From an uncultured Moraxella sp. (lineage in GTDB: Bacteria > Pseudomonadota > Gammaproteobacteria > Pseudomonadales > Moraxellaceae): a stretch of DNA of 10,372 nucleotides. Numbering within the stretch: the first letter of the stretch is position 1; every line of letters starts with the position of its first letter. The stretch covers positions 1 to 10,372 of the forward strand of contig CALAPG010000174.1 of the NCBI GenBank assembly GCA_937889485.1. Reading direction: 5' to 3'. The position numbers and the translations under genes were made by a program. The notes beneath the pieces are model-generated. The model was given only the letters and a program-made list of their open reading frames with translations. It did no database searches and was not told the origin of the DNA. Shown piece after piece: positions 6,665 through 10,372 of this stretch.

Positions 6665-7471
6665 CTACCGCCAATAATCTTGAATCCAGTCAGTTGGCAG
6701 CACCTTACGGTACCATTTACCACTTTTACCCACGATGGCATCGGGCGGATTGACTTCACCATGAAAAATCACGATTTTAGCGCCCTTAGGCAGCATAGGC
6801 GGTTTGACAAAACTCATGGGAAACGGCTGCACGCATTGGTACTTAAAGCTCACGCACCAAGACGCATCCCAATATTCCAGATGGTGATGCTCACGCAAAT
6901 AATTGGACAAATACGCCTGCTCATGGCGCACTTGGCTACGAATGGTATCAAAATTTTGCTCAAAATTTGATAGTAAATGGGGGTAAGTGTCTTGCCCAAT
7001 CTTAAAGCGATATACCGATGAGTTGCCGACCATACGCCACGGTTTTTTCCAGTCGCGAATAATCACCACGCTGTCATCATGCTGGGCTTGATAACCAAAA
7101 AAACAATCAATATTATCGACAATAACAATATCAATATCCAAAAAAAGCGCCGTACCCGTCAAATCATACAGTTCTGGCTTAAAGGTAGTCAGTTTTTTCC
7201 AGCCACGCTCAGGTAGCCCGCTTGGCAAATTAAGCTCTGGGATGGGATAGCAAGCAATATCAGGGTGGATGCCTGTAGGGTCATCGGTGAGGCACACCAT
7301 CTCAAACGGCAAAGTCAAGTGACGGCTTACCATATTATAAAGGCGGTTGACGTAGTCTGCGCCATATTTGTTGCCCCATTTCATACAGATAACATAGCGG
7401 TTATCGGCAGTTGGGTGGCTACTATGGGTGATAGAAGTGGGCGTAGTAGGGGCTGTGTTCATAGTTGTCAC
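6665..7471 (-). CDS. Putative GT-A type glycosyltransferase with DXD motif, LOS operon
   Basis: A 268-residue soluble protein. After a Thr/Ser-rich leader of about 24 residues comes the strand YVICMKWGNKYG (26-37), then FEMVCLTDDPTGI (56-68), ERGWKKLTTFKPEL (88-101) and ALFLDIDIVIVDN (108-120). In the last, D112-I113-D114 forms a DXD motif on a hydrophobic strand, the usual nucleotide-sugar and metal site of GT-A glycosyltransferases. The FHGEVNPPDA region near the end resembles the closing part of such enzymes. It probably acts at the cytoplasmic face of the inner membrane on LOS. The GTG at 7471 overlaps the lpxL stop by one base (TAGTG); an ATG at 7462, three codons in, is an equally plausible start. 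A 39-base AT-rich gap separates it from the double GT2 gene. The fold assignment is fairly sure, the exact substrate unknown. Confidence 0.72.
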   Translation of the reverse strand: MTTMNTAPTTPTSITHSSHPTADNRYVICMKWGNKYGADYVNRLYNMVSRHLTLPFEMVCLTDDPTGIHPDIACYPIPELNLPSGLPERGWKKLTTFKPELYDLTGTALFLDIDIVIVDNIDCFFGYQAQHDDSVVIIRDWKKPWRMVGNSSVYRFKIGQDTYPHLLSNFEQNFDTIRSQVRHEQAYLSNYLREHHHLEYWDASWCVSFKYQCVQPFPMSFVKPPMLPKGAKIVIFHGEVNPPDAIVGKSGKWYRKVLPTDWIQDYWR

Positions 7472-8421
7472 TAGTTGGGCTGGGTCGGTGTTATCATAGC
7501 ATGATTGGCGGCTGACTTATAATGCTCAATAACCGTTAGGGTGATGGGATGATTGGGCTCATAAACATCACCAAAATTTGGGATATGCTTAAATCGCTTA
7601 TAATTCCACATATACTGCTCGGGAAAACGGTTAATCATCGTTTCCACGGCGTGGTTCATGGCAGTGGTGGCAGTCACCATATCGCTATCATACAGTGCAG
7701 GGTCATCAAGTGCATCACAATAAATATCAAAGCCATGACCATCTTGCCTACGCACACAGGTCAGCCCCACAAGCTGGCACTTAGTTTTACTGGCAAGTTT
7801 ACTGGCAAGGGTGCTAGTTAAGGTGGGAATACCAAAAAAAGGGACAATCTCTCCCCCTGATTGGTCGGGCACATGATCGGGCAAAATAATACTAAAACCC
7901 CCCGCTTTTAGGGTCTTAAAAATTGCCTTGACCCCACTGGCGTCTGTGGGAACAAGCGTGGCATTAAGCCTTTGCCGACCTTCAAGTACAAATTGGTTGG
8001 TTTTGTCACCTTTGACGGGTTTATACATAATCGTGGGTGCGCCAAACTGATTAAGCCAAGGGTTCATAATCTCCCAAGTGCCCAAATGCGGCACAATGGC
8101 AAGCATACCGCGCGGGTTTTTGAGCGCGTCCATCAACAACTGCTGATTGTGTACGGTATGGATTTGCTGCACCGACCACGCAGGCGGCATCGCCCAGCTT
8201 TTGGCGGATTCTACCGCGCATTTTGCTTGGTTATGAATGGCGGTAAGGGCTATCTGAGCGCGTTTGTCATCACTCAACTGGGGATAGGCAAGCTGAAGGT
8301 TGGTGTGGATAATGCGGCAAGATTTGCCAGATTTTCGGTAGGCAATAACCAAACTAGCAATGTGTGCCAACAGGTATAACAACCACATTGGCACATATTT
8401 GAGAAGATTAAAAGCATTCAT
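7471..8421 (-). CDS. lpxL: Late lipid A acyltransferase, LpxL/HtrB family
   Basis: A 316-residue member of the lysophospholipid/lipid A acyltransferase family, which moves an acyl chain from acyl-ACP onto a hydroxyacyl chain of Kdo-lipid IVA at the inner membrane. An N-terminal hydrophobic helix (about residues 6-27) would anchor it. The catalytic H-x4-E motif is HLGTWE (H112, E117). PDHVPDQSGG followed by VPFFG (181-197) is the typical second block, and YMWNYKRFK (270-278) is the LpxL/LpxM C-terminal signature. Length is normal. Moraxella carries two such enzymes (LpxX and LpxL, as I recall); I cannot tell which this is, so the symbol denotes the family. The ATG at 8421 follows the upstream stop by one base with no clear Shine-Dalgarno, so translation may depend on coupling to the TOPRIM-like gene. 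Its stop overlaps the next gene by one base, placing it firmly in the LOS operon. Confidence 0.9.
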   Translation of the reverse strand: MNAFNLLKYVPMWLLYLLAHIASLVIAYRKSGKSCRIIHTNLQLAYPQLSDDKRAQIALTAIHNQAKCAVESAKSWAMPPAWSVQQIHTVHNQQLLMDALKNPRGMLAIVPHLGTWEIMNPWLNQFGAPTIMYKPVKGDKTNQFVLEGRQRLNATLVPTDASGVKAIFKTLKAGGFSIILPDHVPDQSGGEIVPFFGIPTLTSTLASKLASKTKCQLVGLTCVRRQDGHGFDIYCDALDDPALYDSDMVTATTAMNHAVETMINRFPEQYMWNYKRFKHIPNFGDVYEPNHPITLTVIEHYKSAANHAMITPTQPN

Positions 8422-8422
8422 T

Positions 8423-8914
8423 CTAGCTAAAGAACTTAAATTTTATTTTTAATTTTTCAATTTCAGGCAAGTTGTGATTAAGCATTGGCACTTTCCATAA
8501 ACTACTATCATTATCGTAACAATGCTGAGCAAGTTGGTAACCAATAGTTTCTTTTTTACCTTGTCCTAAATCGTCCTTTAAGTGTTCGGCTTCATCAAAC
8601 GAACTGAGAAAAAATATTCTATCTTGATAAATATTTGGAATTTTTCTTCTTATATTATCAATACGATTGATATCCTTATCACAATCTAATAACGCTAAGA
8701 CATAGGCATTTTCAAATCTTGATAAATGTTCAAGGGTTACCGAATTTTCATCATTGACTTGTTCTTGAATTTTTGTCCAACCTCCAAAAATGTCGCCATC
8801 ATAAATCTGAGAATCATTGAAGAGAGCATGGTTGGCAAAACCTAAATAATAATCTTTGTAAGCTTGATCTTCAAAAATAACCAATAGATGTTCCCTATAA
8901 TTGTTTCTGCCCAT
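8423..8914 (-). CDS. Small TOPRIM-like protein, partner of the AAA ATPase
   Basis: A 163-residue protein that does not match a named family I can cite with confidence. It shows the order of acidic residues seen in TOPRIM nuclease domains: a hydrophobic strand ending in acid, HLLVIFEDQ (E15, D16), then YVLALLDCDKD with a D-x-D (D77, D79), then a strand FFLSSFDEAEHL with E108 and E110. The C-terminal part (IGYQLAQHC, LNHNLPEIEKL) is helical. TOPRIM domains cut or bind nucleic acid with magnesium. The start ATG at 8914 lies three bases after the ATPase stop, with GGAG nine bases upstream, so the two genes form a coupled pair. Such ATPase plus separate TOPRIM-like pairs occur in defence systems (PARIS AriA/AriB, AbiL/RloB). 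The protein is much smaller than AriB. It is AT-rich like its partner. The TOPRIM call is inference from motif order only. Confidence 0.6.
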   Translation of the reverse strand: MGRNNYREHLLVIFEDQAYKDYYLGFANHALFNDSQIYDGDIFGGWTKIQEQVNDENSVTLEHLSRFENAYVLALLDCDKDINRIDNIRRKIPNIYQDRIFFLSSFDEAEHLKDDLGQGKKETIGYQLAQHCYDNDSSLWKVPMLNHNLPEIEKLKIKFKFFS

Positions 8915-8917
8915 TTA

Positions 8918-10066
8918 TCATAACTCCACTAAACTGTTCTTAATCAGGTATGAGTTATCGTATTTTGATAATTCCTTGTCAACCACAAAGTTTCGAACTT
9001 TAGTAAAGTCAATATGATTATTCCGATATAAGATGAATATATTTTCTGTCCCAACTGAATTAATGATTTCAGGGCTATGTGACATGGTTATTAGCTGGGT
9101 TTTCTTATAAAATGTTCTTTTTAATTTAGCAAAGAATGTCGCAATCTCTACCAATGAAATATAGTTGTCTGGCTCATCCCATACACACAGCGAGATGAGA
9201 CCAAGCTCAACAGAAGCATTTAACAACGCCCCTACGATGAAAATCTTCTCGCCATTAGATAATTGCTCAAAGTTGATTTCAACTTTATCATCATTACCAA
9301 CAAATATGAATGAAAGTTTATTGGTAGTTGCAGAGGTTGGGGGATTACGTACTTCTTCAATATCCTCGAAAACTCGTTGTAAGTTTTTAAGAATAGTCAC
9401 ATAGCTACTTGGATAGGCTCTCAATAATCCAGTTGCCCAATTACCAATATTGGTAGTATAAAAATTGGGTTTTAATTCGGGTTTATGAGATTCGCCCGTC
9501 ATTTGTGTGGGGACAGGGGATAAAATCACAATCTTTGAAAGCCAATCTTTAAATTTAACGAAAGGGCTTTGTTGAGTTTGACGAGTATTGATAATATTTA
9601 ACGCAATAATATGCCAGTCAGAAAAAAAACTAGATGTTGTGTGTTTTTGATTGGCTTTTTTTGTTGATATATTAACAGGGAACTCTTGATATTCAATAGA
9701 ACCATTTTTTCTTTTAATAACATCCGTACCATTGATGATTAAATTTTCGGTAATGACTCTTGCATTATCAAAATTCTCAGGGAAATCTAAGGATAGCCCA
9801 TAGCTAATCATAAACCCATCAATGACCACTTCAATTCTAAGAGTCATGGGAGAAAAAGGGTCATTGATATTAAAATCTCTTCTATCTACCAAGTCCCCAA
9901 GTTGTGAGCGTCCATCACCAATATGTCGAAAGACATTTAAAAACTGTACTAAAGCAGATTTACCAGCCCCATTTTTACCTAAAAAAAGTGAAGTATTCAA
10001 CTCATCAAAATCCATTTTAAAATTTTGAAAGCATTTGAAATTATGAATATAAATACTTTTTAACAT
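8918..10066 (-). CDS. AAA/ABC-type ATPase (OLD/RecF-like), probable defence component
   Basis: A 382-residue stand-alone ATPase of the ABC/SMC-like class. The start MLKSIYIHNFKCF is the usual N-terminal strand of RecF, OLD and AAA_15/AAA_21 proteins. Walker A is GKNGAGKS (residues 30-37), the ABC-type signature is LSNGEK (269-274), Walker B is LCVWDEP (293-299, D297 and E298), and the switch histidine is in MSHSPE (H330). Between Walker A and the signature is a variable insert of about 230 residues. No nuclease domain is fused, unlike GajA or OLD; the TOPRIM-like gene three bases downstream would supply it. By analogy with PARIS and AbiL the ATPase may sense a phage trigger and control the partner. 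The start ATG at 10066 has only a weak GGG ten bases upstream. Base composition is AT-rich compared with the LOS genes, suggesting transfer. Confidence 0.85.
   Translation of the reverse strand: MLKSIYIHNFKCFQNFKMDFDELNTSLFLGKNGAGKSALVQFLNVFRHIGDGRSQLGDLVDRRDFNINDPFSPMTLRIEVVIDGFMISYGLSLDFPENFDNARVITENLIINGTDVIKRKNGSIEYQEFPVNISTKKANQKHTTSSFFSDWHIIALNIINTRQTQQSPFVKFKDWLSKIVILSPVPTQMTGESHKPELKPNFYTTNIGNWATGLLRAYPSSYVTILKNLQRVFEDIEEVRNPPTSATTNKLSFIFVGNDDKVEINFEQLSNGEKIFIVGALLNASVELGLISLCVWDEPDNYISLVEIATFFAKLKRTFYKKTQLITMSHSPEIINSVGTENIFILYRNNHIDFTKVRNFVVDKELSKYDNSYLIKNSLVEL
8924..8927 (-). promoter_or_regulatory. Ribosome binding site (GGAG) for the TOPRIM-like gene
   Basis: GGAG lies within the last codons of the ATPase gene and nine bases before the ATG at 8914. 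It fixes that start and suggests that the pair is translated together. Confidence 0.55.
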
Positions 10067-10151
10067 GACAATTAACCCAAAAATGAAGCAGAAGGGGTAG
10101 TCTAAAAAATCCTAGCCCCAATTGTTTTAACTTATAGTTTTAAAAAACCGC
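10067..10151. other. Intergenic region between aspS and the ATPase gene
   Basis: This 85-base AT-rich gap must hold the aspS 3' end and any promoter for the ATPase and downstream genes. An imperfect hairpin is visible (GGGGTAG at 10094-10100 with CTAGCCCC at 10112-10119, one bulge), but no T-run follows directly on the minus strand, so it is at best a weak terminator or attenuator. A TATAAG at 10136-10131 on the minus strand could be a -10 box, yet no good -35 box sits 17 bases upstream. No convincing promoter could be fixed. Confidence 0.4.

Positions 10152-10372
<221 letters not shown>

Noticed and set aside
7972..8379. Plus-strand open frame of 135 codons opposite lpxL.
   Set aside because: It lies entirely within the well-supported acyltransferase gene, has no family-like motifs and no context as a gene.
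8423..10066. Septu (PtuA/PtuB) or Gabija assignment for the ATPase pair.
   Set aside because: The small partner lacks HNH motifs needed for PtuB, and the ATPase has no fused TOPRIM nor a UvrD-like helicase neighbour as in Gabija.
10094..10119. Terminator after aspS.
   Set aside because: The hairpin has a bulge and an A/T-rich loop, and the minus strand continues with CTTCTGCTTC rather than a T-tract; kept only as a note on the intergenic region.

Overview
The window is a lipooligosaccharide (LOS) and lipid A biosynthesis locus from a gammaproteobacterium, most likely of the Moraxellaceae. I infer this from a 542-residue protein made of two tandem WaaE/KdtX-type GT2 domains, the layout of the Moraxella LOS enzyme Lgt3, from moderate G+C (26/60 to 30/60 in sampled gene lines), and from the mix of GT25, GT4 and late lipid A acyltransferase genes. 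Genus and species are inference; Moraxella/Faucicola osloensis would fit the composition, but I could not test it.

Layout. Bases 1-2496 are on the plus strand: a GT25 glycosyltransferase cut by the left edge, a second complete GT25, and a GT4 glycosyltransferase, with short gaps or overlaps that suggest one operon entering from the left. It converges, across 15 bases, on a long minus-strand gene train from 10066 down to 2512. In transcription order that train is: an ABC/SMC-type AAA ATPase, a small TOPRIM-like protein, an LpxL/HtrB-family acyltransferase, a DXD-containing putative glycosyltransferase, the double-domain GT2 protein, a protein of unknown function, a second DXD-containing putative glycosyltransferase, and a NodB-type polysaccharide deacetylase. 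Junctions are 1-base overlaps to 39-base gaps. At the right edge is the 3' end of aspS (aspartyl-tRNA synthetase), also on the minus strand. No gene-free stretch exceeds 300 bases; the longest is 85 bases (10067-10151).

How the genes fit together. The acyltransferase would complete lipid A acylation, the GT2/GT4/GT25/DXD enzymes would build the oligosaccharide, and the deacetylase could remove an N-acetyl group from a sugar in it. The ATPase/TOPRIM-like pair does not belong to this pathway. It is AT-richer than the next genes (21 of 60 G/C at 8461-8520 against 30 of 60 at 8041-8100) and looks like an inserted two-gene system, plausibly phage defence related to OLD, PARIS or AbiL/RloB pairs. 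It ends one base before the acyltransferase start codon, so the LOS genes may depend on read-through from it.

The main points for a second look are the ATPase/TOPRIM-like pair, its tight junction with lpxL, the internally duplicated GT2 enzyme with an in-frame 52-bp direct repeat, and the unrecognised gene at 4248-4991.
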